Shown in pieces: positions 27,880 to 38,918 of a DNA stretch of 41,049 bases. Under the pieces are notes generated by a model. The model saw only the letters and a list, made by a program, of their open reading frames with translations. It searched no databases and was not told the origin of the DNA. The position numbers and the translations under genes were made by a program. The number at the start of each line of letters is the position of its first letter. The stretch's first letter is position 1. The DNA comes from JAFGJQ01 sp964586145 (GTDB lineage: Bacteria > Planctomycetota > Phycisphaerae > UBA1845), in assembly GCA_964586145.1 (NCBI GenBank), contig CAZPHH010000042.1:1-41049 (forward strand). The letters are read 5' to 3'.

Positions 27880-28884
27880 ATGTTTCGCCTGACCCTGCTT
27901 GGGTTGGCCGCCGGCTGGATGATCGCGTTCTCCACCGGCTGCAACACGGACGCCCTTTGGGTAAGCAAGAAGGACCGGATGGGCCCCATCAGCCAGGCGG
28001 GGCCGACGGTGGAAGGCAAGCGTCTGGGAATCGCCCCCACGCAGCGGGAAGAGAACCTCATCGAAGATGTGGTCATGGACCGCGCCCGATACCATCAGGC
28101 TCTGATCGCCCTGCGCAACTACTACCACCGCACCGGCAACAACAACAAGTACCGGTGGGCCAGGCAGGAAATCGCGTCCCTGACCGGGATTGCGCCGCAT
28201 GGCCAGGTGGAGGTGGAACTGGCCGCCGCTGAGCAGGAAGTGGACCTGGTGGAGCTGGTCATCGTCGCCCGCCGGCAGTATCGGCAGTCCCTCAGAAGCC
28301 TGCTCGACTTCTACCAGGGCCTGGGCGACCCGGTGAAGATTCAGTGGGCGGAGCAGGAGCTGGCCGACGCCCGCAACATCCAGGAGTTCCTGTACCTCTT
28401 CGAGGCGGAAGTGGCCGGTGAGTGGCTGCGGCCCACCGAATCCATCCCCGATGCCGACGCCCTCTATGCCCGGGCACTGGCCCGCATGAGGGAAGGCGGC
28501 CACGGCGTCGTCCTCATGTACCGCGAGGGCATCATGCTGGACGCCCTGGAGATGTTCCAGCGGCTTATCCGGGTGTACCCCACCAGCGACAAGATCGACA
28601 AGGCCGCCTTCTACCTCGGCGAAATTCACAAGGAATACATGAAGGACCAGGAGGACATCGCCGTGCGGTGGTATGAGCGGGCGTGGACCTGGGACCCGAA
28701 CATCCAACTCCCGGCCCGGTTCCAGGCCGCGGTCATCACAGACTATCGGATGCACAACCGAGCCCGGGCCCTCGAGCTCTACCACGCCGTGCTGACGCAC
28801 GAGACCTTCGACGCATCCAACGTGCGTTTCGCCACGCGACGCATCGAGCAGTTGAGCCGGGAAATGAATGCCCAGGCCCGGTAG
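27880..28884 (+). CDS. Lipoprotein with TPR-like helical repeats
   Basis: Function unrecognised. The start has GGGAGA seven bases upstream of the ATG; the frame is open upstream into ispD but without a signal there. The first 21 residues form a lipoprotein signal (LTLLGLAAGWMIAFSTGC, Cys21), so it is membrane-anchored outside the cytoplasm. The rest is alpha-helical with repeated NYY/YRQSL-type pairs (ALIALRNYYHRTGNNNKYRWA, RQSLRSLLDFYQGLGDPVKIQWA) and a classic TPR run near the end (ALEMFQRLIRVYPTSDKIDKAAFYLGEI, YERAWTWDP). This suggests a scaffold, like outer-membrane assembly TPR lipoproteins. It is followed 25 bases later by a second lipoprotein, probably one operon. Confidence 0.75.
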   Translation: MFRLTLLGLAAGWMIAFSTGCNTDALWVSKKDRMGPISQAGPTVEGKRLGIAPTQREENLIEDVVMDRARYHQALIALRNYYHRTGNNNKYRWARQEIASLTGIAPHGQVEVELAAAEQEVDLVELVIVARRQYRQSLRSLLDFYQGLGDPVKIQWAEQELADARNIQEFLYLFEAEVAGEWLRPTESIPDADALYARALARMREGGHGVVLMYREGIMLDALEMFQRLIRVYPTSDKIDKAAFYLGEIHKEYMKDQEDIAVRWYERAWTWDPNIQLPARFQAAVITDYRMHNRARALELYHAVLTHETFDASNVRFATRRIEQLSREMNAQAR

Positions 28885-28909
28885 GTCCGCAGACCGCGTG
28901 CCCTGACCC

Positions 28910-29278
28910 ATGCGACGTAACATCCTCATCTCGGCCCTCACGCTGCCGGCCCTGGTGGCCGGTTGCGGCCTGTTCGACTGGCCGTTCGGCACGAGCTCGG
29001 GGGCGCTGCTCGGGTCCTCCTCGTTCGTCGTCCGAGGCCAGATGGAGATCGAGCAAGGGGCCCGGGGCCCCTGCCCCGTGTTCCTTGCGGAAACCGGGCT
29101 GATCTATCACCTGTTCCAACACCCCAATCTGGCCAACGAGGAGTTCGATGGCGTAATAACACCGGGCGCCGTGTCGCGTCTGGAGGTTCGGGTCCGAAAC
29201 GACCTGCACACCGTTTGCCGGATCGGCACGAGCGTCGAGGTGCTCAAGGTGCTGGAACTGGTCCCCCCCGCCGGCTGA
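28910..29278 (+). CDS. Small lipoprotein of unknown function
   Basis: A 122-aa protein with a clear lipoprotein signal, LISALTLPALVAGC (lipobox LVAGC, Cys19). The mature part has one central beta-rich domain (SSFVVRGQMEIEQGARGPCPVF, SRLEVRVRNDLHTVCRIGTSVEVLKVLELV) and no family I recognise. It begins 25 bases after the TPR lipoprotein gene on the same strand, so the two are likely co-transcribed and may act together at the membrane. The coding call rests on the lipobox, spacing and frame. Confidence 0.65.
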   Translation: MRRNILISALTLPALVAGCGLFDWPFGTSSGALLGSSSFVVRGQMEIEQGARGPCPVFLAETGLIYHLFQHPNLANEEFDGVITPGAVSRLEVRVRNDLHTVCRIGTSVEVLKVLELVPPAG

Positions 29279-29496
29279 CCGGCCCTCTTGGAGAGATCGC
29301 TCGCGCCTGCATCCGGGGGGACGCCCATCGGCACGAGGCGGCGGAGTCTGCGATACCGGCCCCAAGTCGGCCCCCCGGGCTGCTGTCCCCGACCCCGATT
29401 GGCCGATAGAGTTCCAATGCCACTTGGCGCAGGGGAGAAGGGGGGTAGACCGGGTGGCGTCGGACGAATCCACAATTGCGGTCTTGAGGTTCATTC

Positions 29497-30603
29497 ATGA
29501 GCACTGGAATCGAGCGTGTCGGCGTGTTGACCGGGGGAGGCGATTGCCCGGGCCTGAATGCCGTGATCCGGGCGGTGACCAAGTCGGCCATCACGAAATG
29601 CGGATGGACGGTCCTCGGGATCGAGGACGGGTTTCTGGGACTCATCCGGAACCGCATGCGCCGGCTGGAGCTGTCCGACGTCTCGAACATCCTGACCCGC
29701 GGCGGCACCATTCTGGGGACCAGCAACAAGGCCGATCCCTCCCGCTTCGCGGTCGCGACCGATCCGGACGGCAATCTCGTATACGAGGACGTGACGAACC
29801 GGGTGATCGAGCACGTCCAGGAACGCAGGCTGGACGCCGTCATCTGCATCGGCGGCGACGGCACCATGAGCGGGGCGGCGAAGCTCATCGAACGGGGCGT
29901 ACCCTGCATCGGCGTCCCGAAGACGATTGACAACGACCTGATGCACACCGACGTGACGTTCGGGTTCCACACCGCGGTGGCCACGGCCACGGAGGCCCTG
30001 GACCGCATCCACACCACGGCGTCGAGCCACCATCGGGTGATGCTGGTGGAGATGATGGGCCGCAACGCGGGCTGGCTGACGCTCTACGCGGGCGCCGCCA
30101 GTGGGGCGGACGTCATCCTGATCCCGGAAATCCCGTTTGATCTGGACGTGGTGTGCGAGTCGTGCCTGTATCGAAGCCGACACGGGAAGGCCTTCACGAT
30201 CGTCGCCGTCTCGGAAGGGGCCCGCCCCAAGGGGGGTGCGGTCGTCGTGGATCGGGTGGTGAAGGACTCGCCCGACCCGATCCGCCTGGGCGGAGTGAGC
30301 CAGGTGCTCGCGGAGCAGATCGAGGAGCGGACCAAGCTGGAATGCCGTGCCACCATCCTCGGCCACGTGCAGCGGGGCGGTACGCCTGTGGCGTATGATC
30401 GGGTGCTGGGCACGCGGTTCGGATACGAAGCCGTCCAACTGGCCCAGGACGGCAAGTTCAACCAACTCGTCGTGATGCAACGCGGGGAATTCACGCACGT
30501 GCCCATCCAGGAGGTGGCCGACAAGCAGAGGATGGTTCCGATCGATCATCCCCTCGTCAAGACGTGTCGGGCGGTGGGGGTGTCCTTCGGCGACGCGACC
30601 TGA
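29497..30603 (+). CDS. 6-phosphofructokinase, group III (mixed-signature) type
   Basis: Phosphorylates fructose 6-phosphate to fructose 1,6-bisphosphate in glycolysis. The 368-aa protein has GVLTGGGDCPGLNAVIRAV, GTSNKADP, the phosphoryl-donor loop IGGDGTM and the catalytic PKTIDNDL, then VEMMGRNAGWLTLYAG and GHVQRGGTPVAYDR. The two residues that usually tell the donor apart are Gly122 (E. coli position 104) and Lys142 (E. coli position 124). ATP enzymes have Gly/Gly and PPi enzymes Asp/Lys; this Gly/Lys combination is that of the group III family, whose studied Gly/Lys members use ATP. So ATP is the better guess, with PPi not excluded. GAGG lies about nine bases before the ATG. Confidence 0.95.
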   Translation: MSTGIERVGVLTGGGDCPGLNAVIRAVTKSAITKCGWTVLGIEDGFLGLIRNRMRRLELSDVSNILTRGGTILGTSNKADPSRFAVATDPDGNLVYEDVTNRVIEHVQERRLDAVICIGGDGTMSGAAKLIERGVPCIGVPKTIDNDLMHTDVTFGFHTAVATATEALDRIHTTASSHHRVMLVEMMGRNAGWLTLYAGAASGADVILIPEIPFDLDVVCESCLYRSRHGKAFTIVAVSEGARPKGGAVVVDRVVKDSPDPIRLGGVSQVLAEQIEERTKLECRATILGHVQRGGTPVAYDRVLGTRFGYEAVQLAQDGKFNQLVVMQRGEFTHVPIQEVADKQRMVPIDHPLVKTCRAVGVSFGDAT

Positions 30604-30700
30604 CCGCCCCGCCGTACGACGAACCCTGGCCGCATCGCGATCCGCAGGGGCGGTGCGCGAAACAGGCACCGTGCCGCGCTGGCACCTATCTTAATTCTAC

Positions 30701-30754
30701 ACAACCAGTTACAGGTTGTCTTCGTTTGACTTACTCTGGGCATCGCTCTAGGAT
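30701..30754 (+). promoter_or_regulatory. prkA-operon promoter with upstream inverted repeat
   Basis: TTGACT (30726-30731), a 17-base spacer and TAGGAT (30749-30754) form the best sigma-70-type promoter in the window. The perfect inverted repeat ACAACC-AGTTACA-GGTTGT (30701-30719) ends six bases before the -35 box, the usual place for an activator. Confidence 0.5.
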
Positions 30755-30761
30755 TTTGATG

Positions 30762-30800
30762 GTTATCGGGGTGGTTCGCGACCCGACTCTGACCGATAAC
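30762..30800 (+). promoter_or_regulatory. Hairpin at the expected 5' end of the prkA transcript
   Basis: GTTATCGG (30762-30769) pairs perfectly over 8 bp with CCGATAAC (30793-30800). It begins about 7 bases after the -10 box, so it would cap the mRNA 5' end. It could stabilise the transcript or serve as an operator. Confidence 0.35.
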
Positions 30801-30949
30801 AACGGTGTACCGGGTCGGCGGGGAAATGGGCCGGGATCCTCCGGTTCCCGCGTCATGCCGCCCCCGGTATGGGCACTGGAACCGAGCCGTGCCGGACGCT
30901 GCCGCACGCGGCCAACGACCGGCCTGTACTGCCAGGGAGGCCAGCAATC

Positions 30950-33010
<2,061 letters not shown>

Positions 33011-33041
33011 AGGGACGGCCCACGGTTGCGAGGGAGCCGAG

Positions 33042-34136
33042 GTGAAGATCCACAAGGATCATCAACGCTTTCGCCAGATCGTGCGCGGCAAGATCCGCGA
33101 GGACCTGCGCAAATTCCTCACCCGGGGCGAGCTGCTCGGCCGGGAAGGCAAGCACCTGATCAGCATCCCCGTGCGCGGCATCGAGACCCCCCACTTCCGC
33201 TACGGCGACAACAGCGACGCCGGCGTGGGCAGCGGCGAGGCCCAGCCCGGCGACAAGGCAGACGCGGACGGCGAGGGCGTGGGCCCGGGCGGCACCGAAG
33301 AAGGGCACCACATCCTCGAAGTGGAGATCTCCCTGGACGAACTGGCGGACATCCTGGGCGAGGAGCTGGAGCTGCCCCGCATCCAGCCCAAGGGAAAGAA
33401 ACGCATCACCTCCGAAAAGGACCGCTACAGCGGCATCCGCCAGACCGGACCGGAATCGCTCCGCCACTTCCGGCGGACCTTCCGGCGAGCCCTGCGCCGG
33501 GAGCTGATGGCCGGCACGTACAACCCGGAAAACCCGCGCATCGCGTTCGAGCGCCGCGACAAGCTCTATCGGAGCTGGAAGACCGTGCGGCAGCCGCAGT
33601 CCAACGCGGTGATCGTGTACATGATGGACGTGTCCGGCTCCATGGGCGACGACCAGAAAGAGCTGGTGCGGCTGGAGGCGTTTTGGATCGACGCCTGGCT
33701 GCGGCGGAACTACGAGGGCATCGAGAGCCGCTACATCGTTCACGACGTGCGCGCAGGCGAGGTGGACCGCGAAACGTTCTTCCGCATCCGCGAGGACGGC
33801 GGCACGCGCATCAGCAGCGCGTTCAAGGCGGCCCGCGACCTGCTCGAAAACCACTACGAAACCTCCGAGTGGAACTGCTACTTGTTCCATTTCTCCGACG
33901 GAGACAACAGCAGCGACGCCGACAGCCGCGAGTGCTGCGCCCTGCTGAAGGAACGGCTGCTGCCCGGAATCAACATGTTTGGGTACTGCCAGGTGGCCAG
34001 CGCCTACGGCAGCGGCCACTTCATCAACGTGCTGCACGAGCACCTGAGCGACCAGGACAACATGATCACGACGCGGGTCAATACGAAGGACGACATCTAC
34101 GACAGCATCAAGGCGTTCTTCTCGAAAGGAAAGTAG
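33042..34136 (+). CDS. YhbH/YeaH family (DUF444) VWA-like protein
   Basis: A 364-aa protein of the DUF444 family, a regular partner of PrkA. The N-terminal third is charged (HKDHQRFRQIVRGKIREDLRKFL) with an acidic Gly-rich insert at about 65-90. The C-terminal half is a von Willebrand A-like fold with a MIDAS motif DVSGSM (196-201) and a downstream FHFSDGDNSSDADS, so it should bind a divalent metal. Function is unproven; the AAA+/VWA pairing with PrkA recalls MoxR-VWA chaperone systems. The start is GTG at 33042 with GAGGGAGC upstream. It lies between prkA and spoVR with 31- and 21-base gaps, clearly one operon. Confidence 0.92.
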   Translation: MKIHKDHQRFRQIVRGKIREDLRKFLTRGELLGREGKHLISIPVRGIETPHFRYGDNSDAGVGSGEAQPGDKADADGEGVGPGGTEEGHHILEVEISLDELADILGEELELPRIQPKGKKRITSEKDRYSGIRQTGPESLRHFRRTFRRALRRELMAGTYNPENPRIAFERRDKLYRSWKTVRQPQSNAVIVYMMDVSGSMGDDQKELVRLEAFWIDAWLRRNYEGIESRYIVHDVRAGEVDRETFFRIREDGGTRISSAFKAARDLLENHYETSEWNCYLFHFSDGDNSSDADSRECCALLKERLLPGINMFGYCQVASAYGSGHFINVLHEHLSDQDNMITTRVNTKDDIYDSIKAFFSKGK

Positions 34137-34157
34137 CCGGAATCGGCGGGACGGACC

Positions 34158-35756
34158 GTGGTGCAGAACGAAATCGGGAACCATTCCTTGGCAGGCACGG
34201 CGTTGCCGGTGGAGCTGGCCCGGCAGGCGGAGACGCTCGCCGAGCACGCGCGCCGCGAGGGGCTGGACTTCTACCCCACCATCTTCGAACTGTTCGACAC
34301 GGACCAGATGAACCAGATCGCCGCCTACGGAGGCTTTCCCCAGCGATACCCGCACTGGCGATTCGGCATGGAGTACGAGCGCCTCCGCAAGCAGCACACC
34401 TACGGACTGGGCAAGATCTTCGAGATGGTCATCAACAACGACCCGTGCTACGCGTACCTCGTGCGCGACAGCGCGTTCGTGGACAAGAAGACCGTCATCG
34501 CCCACGTGTACGCCCACTGCGACTTCTTCAAGAACAACGTCTGGTTCGCCCAGACCAACCGCCGCATGATGGACGAGATGGCCAACCACGCCACCCGCAT
34601 CCGGCGGTACATCGAACGATACGGCCTCGAGGAGGTGGAGAAATTCGTCGACGTCTGCCACTCCCTGGAAAACCTGATCGACCCCCACTCCGTGTTCATC
34701 CGCCGCCAGAAGGGCCGCGCCCAGAGAATCATCGAAAGACCCGCCCGCGAAGACCGGCCGGACCGCGCCACGCGCTTCCCCGCCAAGGAGTACATGGACC
34801 GCTACATCAACCCGCCCAAGGTCATGGCGGAGGAGGAGCGGGAGGCCCGCGAACAGCACGAGCGAGAGCGGGGCCGGCTGCCCGCCCGACCGCTGCGCGA
34901 CATCATGCTGTTCCTGCTCAACCACGCCCCTCTGCAGGACTGGCAGGCCGACGTGCTCTCCATCATCCGCGAGGAGGCCTACTACTTCGCCCCCCAGGGC
35001 ATGACCAAGATCATGAACGAGGGCTGGGCGAGCTACTGGCACTCCACCATCATGACCAACTACGGCCTGCGGGCCGACGAGCTGATCACCTACGCGGAGC
35101 ACCACGCCGGCACGCTGGCCACCTCGCCCGGCCGGCTCAACCCGTACAAACTCGGCATCGAGCTGTTCCGCGACATCGAGCGACGCTGGAACACCGGCCG
35201 ACACGGACCGGAATACGAACGGTGCGAGGACATGCAGGCCCGCCGCGAATGGGGCCGCGGCCAGGAGCCCAAGGGCCGCGTGGTCGGCCGCGGATCACCG
35301 GGGCGCGAGAAGATCTTCGAGGTCCGCCGCATCTACAACGACGTGACCTTCCTGGACGAATTCCTCACCCCGGAATTCGTCGACGAGCAGAAGCTGTATC
35401 ACTACCGCTTCGACCCGGCCACCCGCCGCATGGTCGTGGTGGAGCGAGACTTCGAGAAGATCAAGCGGCAGCTTCTGTTCATGCTCACCAACCACGCCCA
35501 GCCGTACATCTACGTGCTGGACGGCAACTACCGCAACCGCGGCGAGCTGTACCTGGGCCACCGCCACATCGGCGTGGACCTGGACATCAAGTATGCAGTC
35601 GAGACCCTCAAGAACCTGCACGCCGTCTGGCGCCGTCCGGTCCACATCCACGCCCGCATCGACGATGACCCCATCCTGTTCTCCTACGACGGCGAAAAAT
35701 CCACCCAGCAGAAGATGGACAAGACCGTCGACCCCCCCGCGAACGTGCTGAACTAG
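34158..35756 (+). CDS. SpoVR family protein
   Basis: A 532-aa cytosolic SpoVR-family protein (YcgB in E. coli). In Bacillus SpoVR is needed for the spore cortex, but the family is widespread in non-sporulating bacteria beside prkA and yhbH. Its biochemical role is unknown. Family stretches seen are DFYPTIFELFDTDQMNQIAAYGGFPQRYPHW, LGKIFEMVINNDPCYAYL, HVYAHCDFFKNN, DIMLFLLNHAPLQDWQ, and NEGWASYWHS with its HEAH-like metal-site context. The start is the first of two adjacent GTG codons (34158, 34161), 21 bases after yhbH. It is the last gene of the operon and converges on the CHASE2 cyclase gene. Confidence 0.95.
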   Translation: MVQNEIGNHSLAGTALPVELARQAETLAEHARREGLDFYPTIFELFDTDQMNQIAAYGGFPQRYPHWRFGMEYERLRKQHTYGLGKIFEMVINNDPCYAYLVRDSAFVDKKTVIAHVYAHCDFFKNNVWFAQTNRRMMDEMANHATRIRRYIERYGLEEVEKFVDVCHSLENLIDPHSVFIRRQKGRAQRIIERPAREDRPDRATRFPAKEYMDRYINPPKVMAEEEREAREQHERERGRLPARPLRDIMLFLLNHAPLQDWQADVLSIIREEAYYFAPQGMTKIMNEGWASYWHSTIMTNYGLRADELITYAEHHAGTLATSPGRLNPYKLGIELFRDIERRWNTGRHGPEYERCEDMQARREWGRGQEPKGRVVGRGSPGREKIFEVRRIYNDVTFLDEFLTPEFVDEQKLYHYRFDPATRRMVVVERDFEKIKRQLLFMLTNHAQPYIYVLDGNYRNRGELYLGHRHIGVDLDIKYAVETLKNLHAVWRRPVHIHARIDDDPILFSYDGEKSTQQKMDKTVDPPANVLN

Positions 35757-35898
35757 ACGCCACGGCTGACCGTGCCCGAGCGAGCCCCCTCGGCCAGGCT
35801 GAGCGTGTCGTCCAGCCGCGCCGAAACGCAGGTGGGGTCCCGTTCACGTCTCCATCGCGGCCGGACGTCCCCGCCTTCCGCGGGTGGCCTGTCTTCGC

Positions 35899-37866
35899 TC
35901 ACACGCCTGACCCGTTCGCCCGGTACGTGATGACCCGCACGCGTTCCGGGGGCACCAAGCCCTCCGGCACCGCAATCTCGAACAACTCGTGAGCGGCGGC
36001 GCTGCCGCGCAGTTCCATCGTGTCCCACGGCACGGCCTGCACACCCTCGGGAAGCCGGTCGCAGACGGCACGGCTGATCAACAGCTCGCCACGGCGCGCC
36101 ACTTGTTGAATGCGGGCCGCCAGGTTCACCGTATCCCCCACCACCGTGTAGTTGGACCGGCGGGCGGAGCCGATGTGTCCGGCCGCGGCGGGGCCGGTGT
36201 GAATGCCGATGCCACACGCCAGCGGCGCTTCGCCGCGAGCCGCGCGACGCTCATTCAGGCGCTGCACACGCTGCTTGATGGCCACGCCCGTCCGCACGGC
36301 CCGCGCCACGTGGTCCGGCTGCTCGAGCGGAACGGAAAAGACGGCCATCACCTCGTCGCCCACGAATTTGTCGATGAAGCCATCGTGTTCGAAGATGGCG
36401 TCGGACACGTCGGTGAAGTACTCGTTGAGCATCCCGGCGATTTCCAGCGGCGACAGCGCAGCGCTGGCCGCGGTGTAGCCGCGAATGTCGCAGAAAAGCA
36501 CGGTCACGTCCCGCACGTGCGTCTCAAGGATGCTCCCGGGGTCCGCCTTGAGCGCGTCCAGCACGTTGTGCGAAACGCTCTGCCCGAACAGCGTCTCAAT
36601 GCGCCGGGCCCGCTCGGCCAGGCGGCGGGCGTTGGCGCTCATGACCACCCACTGCACGGCCAGGCCCGCCGCCATGGTCAGGGCCATGACCAGCAAGGGG
36701 CCGGCCAGCGGAAGCACAACCGCGCGCCGAAAGGCCGCCACCGACAACAGGGTCCAGCCGCCCAGGAAAACGAGCACGCCCACGGTGACGTAGGTGGCCA
36801 GGATCGCCGTCCCGTGCCGCAGTTCCCACCAGCGCCGGGGGTTCCAGGCAAACCAGCCGGCCACCAGACCGAGACCACCCACCAGCCCCGCGCGGGACCA
36901 CGGATTGGCCGGCACGGACCAAAGGTGCCGGTCGTCGAGAATCTGAGCGATCACCGACGCATGGTAGTACACGCCGGGCGTCAAGGTGCCGCCGAGCGGA
37001 AGTGTGAACGTGTCGGCAATGGAGCGAGACTCGCCCACCAGCACGACGGCGTCCTTGACCCAGGCCGGATCGAACGACCCGTTCACGACATCGGCCAGGG
37101 GCAGGCGAACCCAGCCGCTTTCGCGGGTCGCGTGGAAGTCCACCCATTCGCCGGCGCGAAGACGGTGCGGGCCGACCCAGGCGCCGTCCGCATCCAGCCG
37201 GACCGTCTCGCCCGCCTGATCCTCCGGAACGGCGTACCAGGCGACGACCAGCGGAAAATGGGGAACCTGGACGAGGGTGCCGTCGGGCTCGGGCACGGTC
37301 AGATGGAGCGTCGGAGGCAGACGTCGCAGAACGCCGTCGGCATCCTCGCTGACGTTGATCACGCCTTCGTCGGCCCCCGCCTCGCGAAATCGGGCGGCCG
37401 GCCGCTTGACGCCGCCGTCGGTGTGGGCAACGGCCAGCACGACGGGAGCGGCGGCATCCGCGATGGCCTGCGCCACAAGGGCATCCGTGGCCGGATCGCC
37501 CTCCCCTTCCAGGATGACGTCCAGCCCGATCACCGCGGCGCCGGCGCGGGAGAGGTTCTTGATCGCGGCGGGCAGAAACCGGCGAAGCTGGAACATTCGG
37601 TCACCCGCCGACAGCGCTCCGCGGCTGGCCCGGTCCATCTCCACGATCACGATGTCCTGCCGGGGCTCCCACGTCCCACGGAGGCGGAACCGCCAATCCA
37701 GGCTTTCGTTTTCGAGCCGATCAAGGGCGCCGGACCAATCCAGCGCAGCGCCCCCCGCCGCCAGCGCGACTGGCAGAAGCCAGCCGATCAGGCGACTCTG
37801 CCGCGCGGATAGCACTGGACGGTCCTGGAGAGAACATGCCGGATGGTCTGGTTCGAAGAGGTTCAC
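35899..37866 (-). CDS. CHASE2-domain adenylate cyclase (class IIIb)
   Basis: Membrane sensor making cAMP from ATP. One N-terminal transmembrane helix (about 25-42) leads to a periplasmic CHASE2 domain (about 45-330; IVIVEMDRASRGAL, VIGLDVILEGEG). Three closely spaced helices follow, then a class III cyclase domain (about 440-640). Catalytic set: metal Asp460 (FCDIRGYT) and Asp504 (KFVGDE), adenine-selecting Lys500, and YTVVGDTVNLAARI with the transition-state Asn and Arg. The Thr replacing the usual second adenine-contact Asp is the class IIIb mark, a group often stimulated by bicarbonate. The GTG at 37866 overlaps the upstream gene's stop as GTGA. I see no missing catalytic residue. The ligand of CHASE2 is unknown. 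Confidence 0.92.
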   Translation of the reverse strand: MNLFEPDHPACSLQDRPVLSARQSRLIGWLLPVALAAGGAALDWSGALDRLENESLDWRFRLRGTWEPRQDIVIVEMDRASRGALSAGDRMFQLRRFLPAAIKNLSRAGAAVIGLDVILEGEGDPATDALVAQAIADAAAPVVLAVAHTDGGVKRPAARFREAGADEGVINVSEDADGVLRRLPPTLHLTVPEPDGTLVQVPHFPLVVAWYAVPEDQAGETVRLDADGAWVGPHRLRAGEWVDFHATRESGWVRLPLADVVNGSFDPAWVKDAVVLVGESRSIADTFTLPLGGTLTPGVYYHASVIAQILDDRHLWSVPANPWSRAGLVGGLGLVAGWFAWNPRRWWELRHGTAILATYVTVGVLVFLGGWTLLSVAAFRRAVVLPLAGPLLVMALTMAAGLAVQWVVMSANARRLAERARRIETLFGQSVSHNVLDALKADPGSILETHVRDVTVLFCDIRGYTAASAALSPLEIAGMLNEYFTDVSDAIFEHDGFIDKFVGDEVMAVFSVPLEQPDHVARAVRTGVAIKQRVQRLNERRAARGEAPLACGIGIHTGPAAAGHIGSARRSNYTVVGDTVNLAARIQQVARRGELLISRAVCDRLPEGVQAVPWDTMELRGSAAAHELFEIAVPEGLVPPERVRVITYRANGSGV

Positions 37867-38918
37867 GGAATCGCCCGGGCGATCTGCGTTTCGTCTTCCG
37901 CGGCGGGGCCACAACCTTCGATGCCCGCGGCGGCCGAGTCCACCACGACGACCACGCGACCGCTGCGCAACAGGCTCGCACCTTCCGGCGTCTGCCGCAA
38001 GGCCTCGGCGTCTTCGGCCGTCAGCACGATCTGCGTGTCGGAGGCGGCGCCGGCGTCCGCCGCCTTCACCACGATCCGCCTGCGCCGTCGCTTGCCGGAC
38101 ACGTCCTCAGGGCCCGGCTGCGTGGTGGGCTGGGAGGCGGGCGGGCCGGCGGCGGGCGCCGCCGGCGGATCGTTCGGGTGGTGGGAGGCCAGTCGCGGCT
38201 GAAGGGCCGGCTCCTCCAACACGGCGGACAGCTCCTGGAAAGTCAGCCGCGATTCGACGTAACGGACGACGGGTCCGCGATCACGCCCATCGCCGACAAC
38301 TCGGGACACGTCGTAGACGACGCGGTCCTTTCCGTCGACCACAACCGGGAACAGGCACGGCACCGTCTTGCGACCGCGGGCGTCGATGATCAGCACGCTG
38401 TCGGAAACGTCCACTTCGTCCGCAATCAGGGGGAGTCGGTTCGCACGTCGAGCCGCCACGCCCCGCTGCTTCTCATAGAATACGGTGGCAACCCCCTTCG
38501 CCCCCCAGAACGGCACGCGAAGAATCACGCGGGCACGCGGCGGAGTTTCGTTGGGAAAGTACTCGGCGTCTTTCACCTGATGCGCGCGGATCACGCCCTG
38601 CATCTTCACGCGGGCGTCGCCCGCACCGCCGACCAGGGCCGTGCCGTCGAGCGGCACGCCCAGCGCAATGGCCAGAGCGTTCCGCGACGCATCCACCGTG
38701 GCCGCCCGCTGGGCCATGAGCTGGCCCTGGTCGTCTCGGGTTTCGGCAAACCCCTTGCCCTCGGCCAGAATGACGCCCTCGGCCCAGTCAATGAAGCCGC
38801 CGGACACCGGCTGGACGTGCGCGGTCAGACCGGGAGGCAGCCCGGTCCTCTGGGCCGCCGCGAACGACGGACACGCGACGGCAGCCGCGACGGCCAGCAC
38901 GGCAATTCCTCGGTTCAT
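37863..38918 (-). CDS. Secreted LPP20-like protein
   Basis: A 351-aa exported protein of unknown function. The signal peptide is MNRGIAVLAVAAAVACPSFAAAQ. The first 130 mature residues resemble LPP20-type domains (AEGKGFAETRDDQGQLMAQRAATVDASRNALAIALGV, then ARVILRVPFWG), found in surface lipoproteins and flagellar-associated proteins. The Cys in the signal does not sit in a good lipobox. A Pro/Ala linker and an Arg-rich patch (GKRRRRRIVVKA) precede the C-terminal part. GGGGGA lies about seven bases before the ATG. Its stop overlaps the cyclase start, so it is translationally coupled to the CHASE2 cyclase and may supply or modulate its periplasmic signal (inference). Confidence 0.75.
   Translation of the reverse strand: MNRGIAVLAVAAAVACPSFAAAQRTGLPPGLTAHVQPVSGGFIDWAEGVILAEGKGFAETRDDQGQLMAQRAATVDASRNALAIALGVPLDGTALVGGAGDARVKMQGVIRAHQVKDAEYFPNETPPRARVILRVPFWGAKGVATVFYEKQRGVAARRANRLPLIADEVDVSDSVLIIDARGRKTVPCLFPVVVDGKDRVVYDVSRVVGDGRDRGPVVRYVESRLTFQELSAVLEEPALQPRLASHHPNDPPAAPAAGPPASQPTTQPGPEDVSGKRRRRRIVVKAADAGAASDTQIVLTAEDAEALRQTPEGASLLRSGRVVVVVDSAAAGIEGCGPAAEDETQIARAIP

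Larger units (their letters stand above)
30604..30949. other. Intergenic regulatory region upstream of prkA
   Basis: About 346 bases with no gene. It includes an unusually A/T-rich block (30680-30770) with the promoter and inverted repeats described separately, and a small GTGCC-GCGCT-GGCAC stem at 30671-30685 that could help end the phosphofructokinase transcript. Confidence 0.55.

Noticed and set aside
34158..35756. Evidence for sporulation from spoVR and prkA
   Set aside because: Both families are common in bacteria that do not sporulate, and no other sporulation gene is present.
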